Positions 48,501 to 63,143 of a stretch of DNA of 64,000 nt are shown piece after piece. Location: contig NC_060233.1 in NCBI RefSeq assembly GCF_021155775.2, forward strand, positions 38,285,077 to 38,349,076, given 5' to 3'. Origin of the DNA: Neodiprion pinetum (taxonomy: Eukaryota > Arthropoda > Insecta > Hymenoptera > Diprionidae). The position numbers and the translations under genes are program-made. The notes below the pieces were generated by a model. That model did not search any database. It saw nothing but the letters and a program-made list of their open reading frames with translations, and was not told the origin of the DNA. Each line of letters starts with the position of its first letter. The stretch's first letter is position 1.

Positions 48501-51199
48501 ACACCCAGCGATCACGATCAATGGATATTCGCTCGGAAACCAACTTCTGCTTGCAGTTCTTCTTCGCCAATGAATTCGCACTCACGATATCCTAACCAGG
48601 AAGAACTCTCGCGGTAAATAGTACCAAGAGCGAACTCACCTCACCTCTAGAGAAATTTCTCGAACACGAGTAATTCCGATTCGATGCGGACGCGCGGTAC
48701 AAAACGGCGGGAAGAAATTCGCGAATGCGAAAATTAATTTTTTGTCCCCGTAAAACAAGGGTGATAATAGGTATATCCGCATGAGCGATCTCATTGATTC
48801 TCAATTAAAGTCTAGATTGGTGAACAATCGGACGTATTTACTTGTGTTCCAACAATAGTGGCACAGCGATAAATTCCCCGGTACTTGCATCGTGCGCACA
48901 CTGCAGGCGTGACAGGGGGCGTGTTTCGTTCCAAACAGTCGTCTTTCGACTCTTTCACGTTAAATGCCAGATGTTTCGCATGTGGTCAGCCTTTGTCGCC
49001 GTTTTGCCGTGGCGCGCGCTTCTATCCTAGTCGATAATAGCGATAATACCTTTGCAAACGGGTTTCACCCTCGAGCACTTCTCTTATCTCTGGAAAGAGG
49101 CCGATTAGTTTCTTCCGAGTGAACGGGTCGGACAAGATCGTCAGTTGCAGAGGGTCTGACAAATTGTAACGAAGACGAACGTCGATCTCGGCGCATCTCG
49201 ACGTTCGATGGATCGTACCCTGGTATATCGGTCCTCGGTTTCTTACGAGCCCGGCTTCATTATGCAGGCATCTATTAGGGTCGATCAGTCTTGCGGTGGG
49301 CGGATGGCCCGTGACACTCTGCAAAGGAGGTCCGCCACGAAGAAGTTGACACAATGATGTGGCAAGGGTGACGCGCCGCGGTAACCTCGGGGAGAGAGAT
49401 TCAATAACGAAGATCGTTAAGTCTCGGGGGCGGGCTTCGCTGTGATATCTGACGCCAGACACGTGCTGTCGAGTGACTGCGTGGCAACAACCCGCTGCAG
49501 GATAACTTGGACACACGCGTCCAACGCGCTGCGCACCGAGTAACGAATGCAGGTACCCTTCCAGGAGGAGGACCTTTCCTACGGACCTTCGTCGAGGTCA
49601 AAAAGCTCGATCACCGGCCGAAAACGACCTAAAATCGAGGCGATGTTCCTCGCGAATGACGAGAAGCACCCTCGTTCCCACCGGATAAAATTTCAGCGTC
49701 ACTTCGTCGAGGCGTGTAAAGACGAGTGTAACGCGGGCGTGAAGGGTAGGAAAGTTCTCCGGTTATCGAGTTACAGTGCGACAGTGTCAACGTCTAACTG
49801 GATACATTACACGCCCGTTTGACCGAACCCGAGTCTTCGTTACGTTCGATACTCGCGGGTCCGGGTCCAGGTGCAGACGCTGCGGAGACGTCGTACGAAT
49901 TCTATTTTAGTTCGACGTCTCTTTTCATCCCGTCGAGACTCGCGACGCTCGCAAGCACCGATGTAGCGCCCGACTCCAAAAGGGGGAGTGGTTCACGGAT
50001 ATTCATCAAAATCAACTTGCTTGTTACTCTTAACTTACGCCCTGACGCAGATCCTGATGCTGACGCAACGCTCGCCCGTTCATTGTCAGGAATTATTGCA
50101 GCTTATTTAACTTTTGCATTTCCATTTTATCGTAAGTTTGAAAACAACTGTCTCGTCATTTCTGAAACGGTGGTTGGCGGTGGACAGTTTCAGCAGTTAT
50201 CTCACGATTCAATGATATTATACGTACCTACTTGAAGATATTGTCGATAGAAACAGAACAGAATTTCACCTTTCGTTGGTACATTGAAAGGATCCTCGTG
50301 ATCGGTTGAGTTAAAGAGACATCTTTCTCCGAGTATCAAAAATTGTTACACCATCAATTTCGTTCTAAGGAACATGAACGGAAAAATCCATGATTTATAT
50401 TCCGGAGGGTTAGACATCCCCTTAGACAATAGTATGGATGATATCAGACTAGGACGCTGGAGATGGAGGATCAGAACCGCAAGGGTAAAATCGGTCGAGT
50501 CACATTTTCGTTACTCTTGAGTCACCCGCCAATTCGTTATCCTGCTCAACAGCATACGCAAGTGCTTTCGGTAATATTCCGTCAAGTTTACGGTTCATTG
50601 TCGTTTTGAGACAAACAAGAAAAGCTTCGAATAAAATTGAGTCACATCTGGTTCAACTTGGCTGAAAAACTTTGCGCAACTGACAACTGAAAGCGAAGCT
50701 TTGAAACCGTAATCCCGACAACGCGAACCTGAAATAGACAGAGGTGAGGAAAATTCGACAAGATTGACTCGTTGGCGGTTCGAAAAGCTCGTTCATCCGA
50801 ACGGGCGAAGCGTCTGGAACTTAGTTCGGTCGTGGCTGTAAATGGGCTACTTTGAATGCGGGACTCGCACCCTGCACACCGTGGTTCAATCCGTCGAGTT
50901 CTCTCTCCAGAGGTGTCCTGAATATCGACATTCCGTTCATCCCTTGCGACAGAATTTCCCCGTTCCGTGTTCTTCCGTCGGCAGTCTGCATCCCCGAGTT
51001 CCCTAATATCGGCAATGCCACGAGTACCCTCTTCTCCATTCCGTCGCTTTGATCTTCGCTCGGCGCATTTACATAAGTTTGCCTTCGCCACGTAGCCAAA
51101 AGTTTATCCAAGGTCTTGCGGTCCCGAGAAGAACAGGAACGGAGATCGGTAAGCAAAATTTCTACGTAATCGGGAGGACCGCTTAAAAATCGCAGATTT
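42600..51199. other. GC-rich domain, no recognised gene
   Basis: Many opposing frames of 100-204 codons are present (for example 44214-44828 plus, 45004-45507 plus, 47494-48042 minus, 49022-49516 minus). None shows a domain, signal peptide pattern or splice-compatible partner, and they overlap frames on the other strand. The density of open frames reflects scarcity of AT-rich stop codons. Confidence 0.4.
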
Positions 51200-51355
51200 T
51201 TTCCGACCTAACAAAACTCCGAATATGCGTCCATTTCGTCTTGAGTCGTACATAATAAACGCGCGCGTAATATTTGTCGCCCGTTTTTCACTGTCGTACA
51301 AATTTAACGCTATACTTGTTTGACACAATGCGGTATATACGTGTTCGGGTGCGTC

Positions 51356-51373
51356 GGAACACCCTGTAAAAAG
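51356..51373 (-). mobile_element. Transposon-end-like motif
   Basis: Read on the minus strand this is CTTTTTACAGGGTGTTCCG-like, which resembles a terminal motif widespread in arthropod intergenic repeats (recalled, not checked). Only one end is visible, and no target-site duplication can be defined. Confidence 0.2.
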
Positions 51374-53577
51374 TCGAGCCATTCAACGCATCCCCGGTAA
51401 ATGCGTTCGGGGTGCCAAGTTTTCCATTGTTGTACGGTTTGATCTGGCCCTCGGGAATGCTTTCAGCCAATTTCAAGGAAAACTTCTTTTGAGAAGGCCA
51501 ATAAAACGTGTGATGAATCGATCGCAATTTTTCGAAAATTACCGAGGAAATCTTTTCATCCCGGTACGGGCCGCGGCCCGTGAAGCGGGTTGGTTCTTCG
51601 TATTTCGTTACCTGCATGGTGTTTCTGGGCTTTAACGCTCGCGCCGCGTTCCCTACCCCTGCAATGATGCCCGATTTCTCGTGTCGCCGAATCGTATGGT
51701 TAAAGAGACGAAAACGCCCCAGGGATGAATTCGCAACGCTTCAGATCATTCGGCGCTGCGTATTAATTCGCATTCCCTTTATAGGTGGCTCGCTTCGCTA
51801 CTTTGTATCTCCGTACTTGGAGAGGAACTGTTAAATCCAAATGCTCCGTTGAACGACTGCGAGGGTAATAAGCTTCCAGCTATTAACGGGACCCTCAAGG
51901 AGTGAAAATAGCTCAAAATTTCAATCGCGTTTAACCACCCGGTAATTGAACTTCGCCTTCTCTCTTTAAACGACTGCAGACTGTAAGTGGGTACCTATAT
52001 GGTTCTGGGTGCAGAGGCATGCTTGCTGATTTCGCACCACCGTTCCCTGCAGCCGTTTGACACGCCAGGTTAAAACTGTTCGGGACCTCGTACGAGGGTG
52101 GAAAATAAATGAGAAACGAAGGGTTGGAATTCCGCGAACGAGACGTATTTATCACGTGGCAATTAGCCCGATTCGGCGCTGACTCTTCTCGCGAGAATGT
52201 TCAAGGACTCCGCGTTCCGTCTTCGTGGTCTTTTTTCTCTCTCGTTTCAATTCGAGAAGACGTAACGTTATATCGGTACAAGGGTATTAAATTATCAGAC
52301 ATTTTGAGTCTTACCACCCCGACGTATATGTGACGACGAAATATCCAACGGATCTACCAGCGCTTAATTAAGAGAGATAGACGTTAATCACAGGAAGCTG
52401 AGAAACACGGGTCAAACTCATCCAACCTCGGTTCGTCGAGAAGCGAGAGTCTAATGAGTGAGTGTATAAATGCATTCGCGAAGCGAGCCGCAGAAGTGAG
52501 AATTTATGGAGAGTGTGAATTTTATTTGTCACATATGTTGGCGGGTTTTGAGTACCGGTTACTTTATTTTCTTCTCTTTTCGCTTCTTCTATTCCACGCT
52601 GTATGGTTGGATAAAAATATATGCCAAGGGGTATTAGTCACGACGAGAGCTGGCGATGCTGCCTCTGAGAAAGGGCGACGAAGAGGAAAGAGTGTTAACT
52701 AGATCGCCAGGAAGTTGAGGCGCTAAATCACACCAGCTATACCAGAGGAGAAGGATCCAGCGACGAAACGCCAGAGACGTTTCACGACCCTTCTAACGAC
52801 GCTGAGCGACTGCAGATGCAGACGTATCAATTAACCACCAGACATCGGGACGATGCGGACTAATTTTCATTCATTCTCCGCATACCCGACCAATGTCCCG
52901 TGAAATTATCGAACTGTCCTTAAAAATCCTCACGCTTTTCGGACGAAGAAGACCAAATTTGTCGCCGCAGTCAACCGACCCGAATAATTGGCTCTGTAAT
53001 TTTGATAGAATTTTATTTTTTAACCCATGTTAGGTTACAGGATCAACCAAACGAGGATACGAAATTATACTTGCCAGATATCCTGTTGCGATAAACAGAT
53101 CAGGCTATGATGGAATTTATTACTCGGAAGAATCGACAAAGAATAATCAATTTCTTGATGTAAAATGTTGAAATGTCCGTTCTCCAATTGCTGGTGTTTT
53201 GATCTTCTGTGACCAAAACTAACGTGCGAAAAACGTTCACGTTTTTTCGATAGAATAATTTCCACCTAAAGATTTACAGATCAAGTTATAACGGGGTTGC
53301 AGTAATCGTTCACTTGAAATGCTAAGGTGACAATCGTTTTGCGAATTTCCTCGCGGCTTTACAGATGTTGGAAAATCTTCTACGTCGGAGTTTACGTGCT
53401 CCAAAAAATTCTAGTTAGTGAGATTGTTAGCATCACGTTTTCCCAGAGTGCTCGACATTAAATTTTATAAATACCATCGTCGACCGAGGAATGTAGATAG
53501 TTACGAGTCGAAGGTACAGAACCTATGTACCAGATTTCACGGAACAATTTATAACTTCTAACAGTCAGTCATCGCGT

Positions 53578-53602
53578 ATGTCTTTGTCACGTACCGGAAA
53601 TG
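53578..53602 (+). other. Candidate tiny first coding exon
   Basis: An initiator-like TCAGTC (53565-53570) is followed by ATG at 53578 and a consensus donor, G before GTGAGTG at 53603. Eight codons would be encoded before the intron. Very short first coding exons are common in insect secreted-protein genes, but I cannot find a matching acceptor exon downstream, so this stays tentative. Confidence 0.15.
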
Positions 53603-56600
53603 GTGAGTGTGGTTTCTTTTTGCCTGTATTCATTTATCATAACGACTCGCGTCTTTTCGACCCGTTCCTACCACTAGATCGAATCATTAAACCGATGCAG
53701 GGTTAGAGAATAGCATTGACTTGGTCTTCGATTAATTTGTCTTATCGAAATTTGGGATCCGGGAATATCGACGAAGACTTCTCTTAGCCCTCGATAAACT
53801 TTGATGGAAATAAATATCGGTCCAAGTTTAATATCGCAGCACCGCCGTTTGCTTGTACGTCAAACACTTACAACGCGCTGAAATACTTGCGCTTTGATCT
53901 TGGCTTAGAACGGTTGGCGGGACACGATTAATCGCTGTCACTTATAACGCGACAGCGGGTTACAGAAATATGATGAACGACGCAAGGGCTGCCGAGAGGA
54001 GCGTCTAAACGGTCTAAAATTGAGAAACTACATCCGAACCTCTGTTGCAGAGCGAAACTTCGTTACCGAGAGTGACGTCACTCTTGTTCCTTTTTCACCT
54101 CGTGTATTCATTTTTTATTTCACAACGCCTCCGATCCTGCCACACGAGTTTAAGCATTCGCACCAAATTTTACGAACTTAAATTATTGCGGGATTTTTAT
54201 TTTACATATTGAATTGAATTTTATATCCATTCATTCAGACTCGTTGATCGTTATTCCGACTTGCGAAACAACTCGCGTCGAATAAATTATTCCACACAGC
54301 AGATCCGTATTACACAGGTTGTACGTGAATTAAATACACGTTGGCTGCTTTGTACAAATGTTTAAACAGATTTGCATATTTATTGTTATTTTATACCAAG
54401 TTGTTACTTATATACGCGCAGCGTGCTTATTAAAGGCAATGGCATATATACATGTAGCTTATTATAAATAATTATTACACATATGGAACATTCGAATTTG
54501 GATAAGTTAATTATCGAACAACGCAAGTTTATTTCTTTTTTTTTATCTTCTCGTAGTCACGAACTATAAATACGTGCGTAGGCAAATCACGGTGATAAAA
54601 ATTCAAATTTCGTCTCTCGCAGGCGGCACAACGTTGTTGGTTTCATGTTAAACTATCGTTCAATTTGAAACAGACCGAGCAATTAACGATCAATGTAAAC
54701 ATTTTCATCGACGGTTATACTAATCTTTGCTGGTTGAATAATGTATATCGATGAAATAAATAATGACCGGCACAGGCACAGGATTGATTGAGGGTAAACG
54801 ATAAAATTCTAGTTCTCAGTTTTTTATAAAATATCGCATGTAGGAAGAAAAAGTTAAGGAATTGGGGGAACAAATTTGCGACAGTTCGTTAAATTCGCCG
54901 TGACAAAATGAGTTTTTAAAAATACCAAACTTACCCAATACGTTGTCTCACTCGTGTATAGACCATATCTTCTCCGCCCCTTCTCCGTGATTGAACGCAC
55001 CATAATATCGGAATAATACAACACACTGACGAAGATCACGATCCAGACCAAAGTCGTCGGTCTTCTAATTCAATTTGAATCTTGCTTCGTGCCCTGTGCT
55101 CTCAGCTTCTTGTTTACCCTGCAAATGTAGAGACATCGATCGATATCGGCGCCGAGTGTTTGTTGTCATTTCTTCTTCGCTGTTGACCCTCGAACAAGAC
55201 AGCGGTAACGCTCGACCAACAACAGTTCGGATTTGCTAATCCAGTCTCGACTCGACTTCGGAACGAATCGCAGTGCGCCGTAAAATTTGTGCATCCCAAT
55301 GAGGGAAAAAAGGAACGGTTTCCAATTAATTCCGGCGACTATTCGACGCACGAGGTGAGTGGACATCTCATAGATCCTACCAATTAGCATTACGTATAGT
55401 ATATAAGGTTTCGCGATACCCAACGGAGGAATTATTGTTTCTTTCCGTACAACGAGCGTCCAAAGCGTCGAAAGCGTCGAGCTTGCACGGCAGAATTGAC
55501 CGACGACGGGCTGCTCGATTGGAGGGATTTTCCCGGGGGTTGGCGCCCCCGGTATCGCGTAGACAAACCGGACACCATGATGACCCTTAATGGCAAATAA
55601 TTAAGTTCAATCGGCGCTCCACGGGCGTCACATTACCTTCACAAAATTTCACGGATTCGCTGACCACTTTCGTGGTGTCCGCTGTTCGTTAGCCGGTGCC
55701 TCTGCGGGTTCGGATTAATTTATATATTTTATATATATATTGCATGTAGCCCCGATGACGAGGGAGGAATTGATGATTTGTAGGTTTTAATGCATATCTT
55801 ATATAGTACGCATGGGAGATTAAGAGTGCTTTAATTTTATATTTACGAAATTACATACATATCATACAATTTCATTGTTGCAATATTCGTCGCTTAAGGA
55901 TCTGTTATAAGTGTAATAATAATTCGTGCGGGTTATATTTATAGAGTTACAGAAATATCAATTTTCATTTAATATTTGATTGATATATTTTTACTCTCTG
56001 GTGTTTTTTTTTCTTTTTTTGTTTTTCAATTTGTTTCAACTCGCTTCTAATTACTCTCAAATTCAAAATTTCCTTTCAAAGGAATTGTTTCCATTCGGTC
56101 GTACACTACATTTATTTATTTATTTATTAATTTATATTCGTATTTGCATATATTCATTATTCTATAGAGTATATGCAATATTATTATACCTGTGTGCATA
56201 GATTGGAATGTTAGACGTGTTATTTATTTTCACCTCTTTCCGTTTCGTTTTCTCTTTATTTTATATCGCAGCTGAACTTTGGTCGACAAAATTAAAAGTG
56301 ATATTTTAATTATACATTATAAGCTCTGATTCTTTCGAACCTTTTCGAATAAAATTCTAAGCATTTACATATACATATATATTCGAAAAGAATACATATT
56401 ATACATATTATGTATGTATCGAACATCGTCTTAGCTGATTCTGCAGACGTACCGCAGTATAGACAACAAAGCTCCTCGCCGAAGAGTCTGTACATGAACA
56501 TATACATAAATAACAATATCTATATAAATGTGCACCGTACGATGCATAGCCATAAAATTGTTTATCATACATTCGTGCCCATCGGAGTCGGTGCGGCGAT

Positions 56601-56699
56601 GCAGGACTGCTGCACCATCTCAAAAACGACCCTTGGACTCGGTCTCTGGAAACGAAAAACGTCTTGCGTATATCACACACTATACGTATACACGTGTAT

Positions 56700-57500
56700 A
56701 CGCGTGTCTAATCAGGGGTTATAATTTATGCGTTCCCCGAACGCCGGGTTCCTGAAGCGGTGCTGAGAGAGCGCCAAGCCGAGCCGGCGTTGCAGCTCCG
56801 GTCTCCTAATCTCCCGGAGCTCCGAGCATCAACGACACCGCCTGATCCTTGTTTTCTTCGTCCTTCTCGATTGGGGCGGCACTTTGTAACAGGACGCGCG
56901 TGCCGCTGGACCCGTGTGAGTTCTGCCTGCCACATGCCTCATCCGCCTTGTTAGCGTCTCTTTTTTACCATCCTCCTCCTCCTCCTCCTCCTCCTCCTGC
57001 TCTTCTTCTTCTTCCTTCCTGATAAGCGAAATACCCTATTTTCCTTTCCTCCGGATCGATCATGGGATTGTATTTCTCCAACCGGTGAACCTCACGCGCG
57101 TGGATGCTCGAATTTTGACTGCGTCCGTCTTCGTATCTCGCTTCTGCGCCCCAATCATTAACTTGTTCATCGATTCCCGGGATGAGCCTTCTTCGTGGAC
57201 GGATCGGACGCTCGGCGGCCTGACTTTGGTTAACGCGAAGCCGCCAAGTGGCGAAGTGACCTGGAGCTGGAGGGCGAGGGAGGAGGTGAAAGCTCCAGAG
57301 TTGGTTTTCTCCATCCCTCCTTCCTTCTTCTTCTTCTGCTTCTTCGTCTTCTTCTCTTCCCGCGTTTTCCTCTCGTCATGCAGCCGTCCTGACACGTGAC
57401 TCCTGCCGACCGTCGCAGCCGACGCCGAAGCACGAGAAGCGATCATCAGTGATGGTACGCAGTCTCGACGGCCCACCCATGATTCCGCTCGACGGTTGTC
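56700..57500. other. Simple-repeat and GC-rich patch
   Basis: It contains a (TCC)n then (CTT)n array at about 56970-57020 and a second pyrimidine-rich CTT stretch at 57311-57360. Frames read through these arrays and are low complexity. Confidence 0.5.
56970..57020. repeat. (TCC)n/(CTT)n microsatellite
   Basis: About nine TCC units pass directly into CTT units, all pyrimidine on the plus strand. Confidence 0.9.
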
Positions 57501-60500
57501 AATCCCGGACGTTTTTTAATACCTGGCAAAAAGACAATTGGGTTCTTCGTTAACTAGAGGAGAAAACTTACACGTGATGTTCAATATTTCATGATTTTGT
57601 TACGTACGGTGGACTTGACTGATTAATTATCAACTAACAACAAGAAATATCGCATCTTGTATCCTTTTGAATGGATCCATCCACGAGAGGTGCAGATTTA
57701 ATTAAGTTCAGATAATGAGATTTCGGGAGCGGACTGATAAACTAATTCGAAAAATCGATAATCATCTAGTTGGACGCAATAATCACGTAACGGAATATAT
57801 CCTCAACCGATTGATGAAAACAAAATATATCTCACGATGAAACCTTGTGACAAAGAAAATTCACCTCGATTTTCGGTGTGAAACGCGCGTGCGGCTGCCT
57901 CAGAAATTTAGACTGAATTACAAGTGTGTTGGGCTCAAATCGACCCTGGCACATTTCAGCTTTATCAGCAATAAATGATATTACGGTTATTGAACAAATC
58001 GTGTTCGATTTAGATACCTATGTTTACGTTTCATCGTTGAATTTTAACGAATCAAATTACCGTAACATAAGTAAATACAAAGAACGGAAATGAGAGATCC
58101 ATTCGAGATAATATTTCGATTATTTTTCCTTCTCTTTTTCTCCCTCTTCATTTGACAGTCCGCATAATTCACATAACAGAAAGATTAGAACAAAGCAGGG
58201 ATAAAAAAAAGGCAACTGGAAATAAAAAAAAAGACAAAAATAAAACAAAAAAAAAAAACCAGTAATACAAACTGTTGGATGTGCGACAGCCGAGGTAATT
58301 GTCGCAACAATTCTTGGTTATTATATACATCGTACACGAACAACTACTTCTACGCGAGGAATTGTAGGTAATTGCCCCTCAATTGCGGCGGGTATAATTG
58401 CATTGTCATAAAATTAACTCTACACTATTTGGTCATTACCGCTAATTGAGTTGTGAGTTTTGCATAAAGTGATATCGCACACACACGCACACTCCAGATC
58501 TCACGTGCTGCTGGATTCTAATGCGTCATCATATCGCAATACAATTTGAATAATAATTATTCATAAAACTGTTCTACCTGTACGAAGAGAACAAAAGATG
58601 GCAATAATTTTTTTGTCCGTCTGATTATTTTTTTGCCATACCGATACGTTGGGTACGAAGGATTGATCGATTTGGCAATGAATCGCGATGATAGATAATC
58701 GTTAAATTATGCCAATGCGATATTATAATCATATACACGAAAGCTCTGATTGAAAATTATTACTATCTCAGTTGCCTGTTACATTTTATATCCGTGCGCG
58801 TGAAATCGTTGAGCTGAATAACAAGAAATCGTAAAACAAGTTATTTCTCCGAGCCTAATCCCGACTCTGGCACGACTATTTCGACTGGTTCACGTCCCGA
58901 ATCCTACAGAATTACGCAAGTCTATCGTGTGCCGATCGGCGATGGTCATAATTCGTTAAATGGCTTGTTTATTCGTGAACGAAAATTGGAATCCTAATGA
59001 CGGAATCGGCTCGATTATGGTCAGGTTAGAAAAAAGAAATCGAAAAAAGTAATCGATCCACTACGAGTGAAATAAAAAATTAAAAAAAATAAAAAAGTTT
59101 AAAAAGCGATCGTATCATTCTCCGCAAGTAGGCCGCAACAGCGTCTCTGAATCGAGTATACATGTATATATCTATGTATACAAGGCACGTTTCGTGGTCC
59201 ATTATAATAAATTCGAGAGTCGGCATCGCGGAAAATTAATGGACGCAGTTCGAGTGCCGATTGTCCGCTAGCGTCTCTCCGTACGGCTCGCGTTATGCGG
59301 CATTACGTGCGGCCGGTCACAGGGCGTCGACTATTGCCCTGACGTAATTACCCTCCCTCATATATATATACATATATAAGTGTGTACGCGTGAACACGTG
59401 TACGTATATGCGTATCTACAGCAAAGCGTCAAATACATTCGCAGAGGGTGCCGGTCCGGATGACACCGAGATGCGGCCGCTCTCGCCAATCAATTATGCA
59501 TGTGTGACTGCGATTGTCATCGACACCCCTGCAGCGGTGCGGAATTTGGGAGGGAAAATTTCTCACCCCTTTCAATATTGTTCGTAGAAACAAACTCGTC
59601 TCTCTTCAGCCTCTTTTGTTCGTGTCCTCGATTTAAATTCTATAAGACGCACAATGAGTAACTTCTCCCTTCATCCATTTCTCCAATGGAGAGTTTAAGA
59701 ATTTGACAAGTTTTCAACCCTTTATATACGGCGAGATCACCCGACAATTATTTTCCGCGTTTTATAGGGTTAAAATCTAGAATCTTACACATCGCACTCG
59801 TGCGACGTATAAACGCGCGAATCGTATACCAGAGTGGGAGTTCTGGAACGATATTGCAGCTTGCCAAGCCGACGACGAGCGCGAGGCAGCAACCCCCTCG
59901 CGACCGGTTGCAAATTGAATAACAAACGCGGCATCCCCCGTTGGTTAAATCAGCCAAGCGGCCCCCTGGGCTTTTGCGAATGGCACGACATTAACCGCAT
60001 CCTCCGTTCGCCACCCCATCGTAATTCCCTACCCTCGGTAGTACCTCGTAACCTCCACCCCACCCCCCCCCCCCCCCACCCGCGCGCTTCGCGACTTCTG
60101 CTTTGCATAACGATCTTATTCCGTAATCTCTGCCATATTGATCCACTTTACGGGGGACGGTTTCACCCCGTTTCGTCTTGATTGGGGGTGAAAAATTTCC
60201 GTCGCTGTATACTTCTAATTATCTGAGCGCATTGTAGACGAAGGCTCGTTGCCTGTATTATAATTACCCTAATTACTTCCTGAAAAGTAAACCGAGACCG
60301 TATCTGCTCTCGATTGAATCGTCAAGCCGAATGCTGATCGCGGCTGAAGAGCCAATAAATAAGCCTGCCTAAAATCGTATCGACTTTCTACAGCACAGAA
60401 GTTGGGTTCGCCCGGTTCTCCGAGCCGATGGTAAACCTGCAGGGGGACATGCGTCGAGTCATCCCCGCTAATAATGCGGAGCATTTGATTATCTTTTGAC

Positions 60501-62480
60501 CCTGAAAGCTGAAAAGCACCCTGTGCTCCGATGACTCTGCTCAAAGCCTCGAGTGTATAAGCCACGGCTCGTAATTTCATTCCGGTGAATTTTATTTGGT
60601 CAGAATGTGTGGCTATTATAAGATAACCATCTCAGAGGAAGAGCCGCCAAATTGATCGGTGAAAATATTCGGGTAACTAAATTTTTAGCTACGTGGAGCA
60701 GATTGGTTTCATCGATCTCTGCGTTGCGCGATACTTAATATATGTGACAATATAATCCTCGTTTAGAACTTATTGCAGAACTTTCAGCAGCCGCAGGATT
60801 TACTCCGAGGAGAAAGTTAAACGGGAATTTGTGCGACCCACTCCAAGATCCGTATCGATTACCGGTCTTCTGCGGTCTGTTACATCTGAAAACAATTTAT
60901 CAACAGACGTAGGAGGTTCGCCTCGGTGCTAATCGACGATCTATCAAAATTCAAAGACCGATTGGTTGCATGACAGAATATAGATGCAAGAATGGTAGTT
61001 TGAAAAATTTGACACCTCGAACCAAAATCCCACGAGTTTAATTTTGTTGGCCTGAAACAATTCCGAACTAAGAACTTGGATTGAAAAAGTTTGTCCGCTA
61101 CGAAAGTCAGAAAGATAAAACTACTATGCGGCTTTTGTCTTCGAAAATGCTAAATGTATATTCCTCGTAAGAATTTTGGATTTGATTCAAAGCTGATTTA
61201 GAAAATACAACCTTTAGGTGAAAAAGGTCCTCAACGATATTGTAATATATTTTTTAGATCAAGGCACAAGCATGTTGTTCAAAACACGTATAAAATGGGC
61301 TGCGATAAATTCACATGACAACTAGAATGAATCGCGTTTGGGACTCGCGCTTTTGCGACAAAAAAAAAAAACCGTCAACGTTTATTCACGCATGCTCTCT
61401 CTTGCACGCACGGTACGAATGTGTCTCAATTAGATCGGTCCGAAGTCGGCTAGGTACAGAGACGAAGCCGTTGCTCTCGGACCGCAGAGAGGGTTTTCAG
61501 ATGAGCGCAAGCGCGGATTGTCGCAAATAAGAAGAGAAGACGAGGCCGGTGGGCGTATACCGAGGGACGGAAAGCCGATGTTACGACGTGGCGTTTCATG
61601 CATCGAAGAGCCGGAGCAAAGAGGTTCTCCGCTGGCTAACGGCGCGTGCAATATTACATGCGCCGAGCCGGCGGCTTTCCGCTTTTATTCCACTTTTATG
61701 ACCTCGCGAAATTTGTTTAGCGCGCCGCCGGAATCAGTTACGCGATGAACGAGAGGAGATTCAATTTCCCTCGTCAGCGACGTTATACCTCGTTAACGCC
61801 GCGCCTACGACTGTATTACTTGCAGCGAATTTTCCCTCGCGTGTTTCTTCCGAGCTTTTTTTGCAATTTCTCGTACTCGGACGTTTTGTTCGGCGATACC
61901 GAACGGAGTGCAAATTTTTCCCGGCTCACAGTCTTACACGATACAAACCTCGGTTATATATTTTCGCCCGAGTTACGGACGTGACGACATAATTCGTGCA
62001 GCTCACATTGTACAAGCCCAACGGTACGAAAATTCAGTAATTACGCTGATTGCTCGCTAATTACTAGGCCGTATAGTCACGCGATGTGTATAATTCAAAC
62101 CTACCACAGCCTTATTCACTTATCTTACGGAGCGCGGTGGTTCGACTTGGCCGTTTATGCCTTTACGCGAAATCACCGGCAATTCGATAACGACGCGTCC
62201 AACCCTCTTACGGTTCTCTCCGAAATCTTTCCGCACCCCGCGCAAACTTGCGCACAGGCTGCAAAAGAGCTCGACAGTTCAATAACGCCGCTGGCTGACC
62301 CCCGCGGTGCTGCCGATTGTCCGCGTTAAGCAAATCACCGAGTCTCTGTGTTTGCGTATGTTTTTGCGAGCACTCCATTCTCCAAATCAGTGAACCATCG
62401 CGTGTGTTTCGCTGGGTCCCGTCACAATAACCGCGGGATCCTTCGGAGGGTTGATTAACGCCGAGCGTACCCCGATCTGA
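57501..62480. other. No recognised gene
   Basis: A mostly AT-rich stretch with short unconserved frames. An A-rich run is at 58205-58258, and a C15 tract at 60063-60077 lies within C-rich sequence. TATA-like strings near 61287 and 59722 have no supporting exon. Confidence 0.4.
60057..60080. repeat. C-rich tract including C15
   Basis: CCCCC, A, then fifteen C and ACCC. This is the second long poly-C run in the window. Confidence 0.9.
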
Positions 62481-62702
62481 GAGAAATGACGCGTGGAGTA
62501 CAGCGTGAAAGGAGTGAAGAAAACGATAGTTGGTCAGTCTGAAGCTTTCGGAAGACCGAAGAGTTCGACAATGTGGCTGGTAAATGGTGCAGCTGTTCTC
62601 AGGGTGATAAACGGCGAGGAACGCGTGTGCCAGAGTGAGGAGGTCTACTTTCTCAGTTTCTCATATCAATTTCGACGAAGAGGCAAAAACGGCGTCTTTC
62701 CC

Positions 62703-62730
62703 TTATTATTATTATTATTATTATTATTAT
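62703..62730. repeat. (TTA)9 microsatellite
   Basis: About nine TTA units, interrupted by C at 62731. Confidence 0.9.
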
Positions 62731-62961
62731 CATTACTCTTTTATTTTTTGTTCACCGCGGGATCGGAAGGTGCTAGGCTGAAATAGGCTAAAGAGACTTA
62801 CGTATGGATCGCGTAAAACCCTATTACCAAGCCGAACAAGACGTGTCTCGATCGAAGGGCCCCGGTTATATATTTCCCTCGTCTTTAGCTTCACCAATAC
62901 TTTATCCCCGCGGGCCCCGCGTCGATTTGTTCAAGAGGGTAGCAGGAGGCTGCAGCGGCGA

Positions 62962-62964
<3 letters not shown>

Positions 62965-62993
<29 letters not shown>
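62965..62993. repeat. (GAC)n microsatellite
   Basis: About nine to ten GAC units on the plus strand. In one frame they encode an Asp run within a low-complexity open frame. Confidence 0.9.
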
Positions 62994-62994
<1 letters not shown>

Positions 62995-63143
62995 ACGGAG
63001 ACGACATCGACGTTGTTCCTTCCCCCTAACACCTCAGCACCGAAGATCACGAAGCAAGACGCAAATTGCAGATACGCAGCAGCGAGCGGCACGAGCGAGG
63101 GGCAGGCAGCGAGGACTCTCGTCTCATACAGCAGGCGTCCTTG

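Larger units (their letters stand above)
51200..56699. other. No recognised gene; AT-rich towards the end
   Basis: It contains a transposon-end-like word at about 51356-51373, a tiny candidate first exon ending at a GTGAGT donor (53603), a GTGAGT donor at 55355, and AU-rich DNA with ATTTATTTATTT motifs near 56108-56130. No coding exon is supported. Confidence 0.4.

Noticed and set aside
50854..50875. Possible T-arm of a minus-strand tRNA
   Set aside because: The loop does not read TTCGA, and no D-arm or anticodon arm can be placed at the right distance.
54935..55118. Minus-strand exon between a GCAG acceptor and a GTAAGT donor
   Set aside because: All three frames are interrupted by stops across this interval. 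Only a short internal ATG frame reaches the donor.
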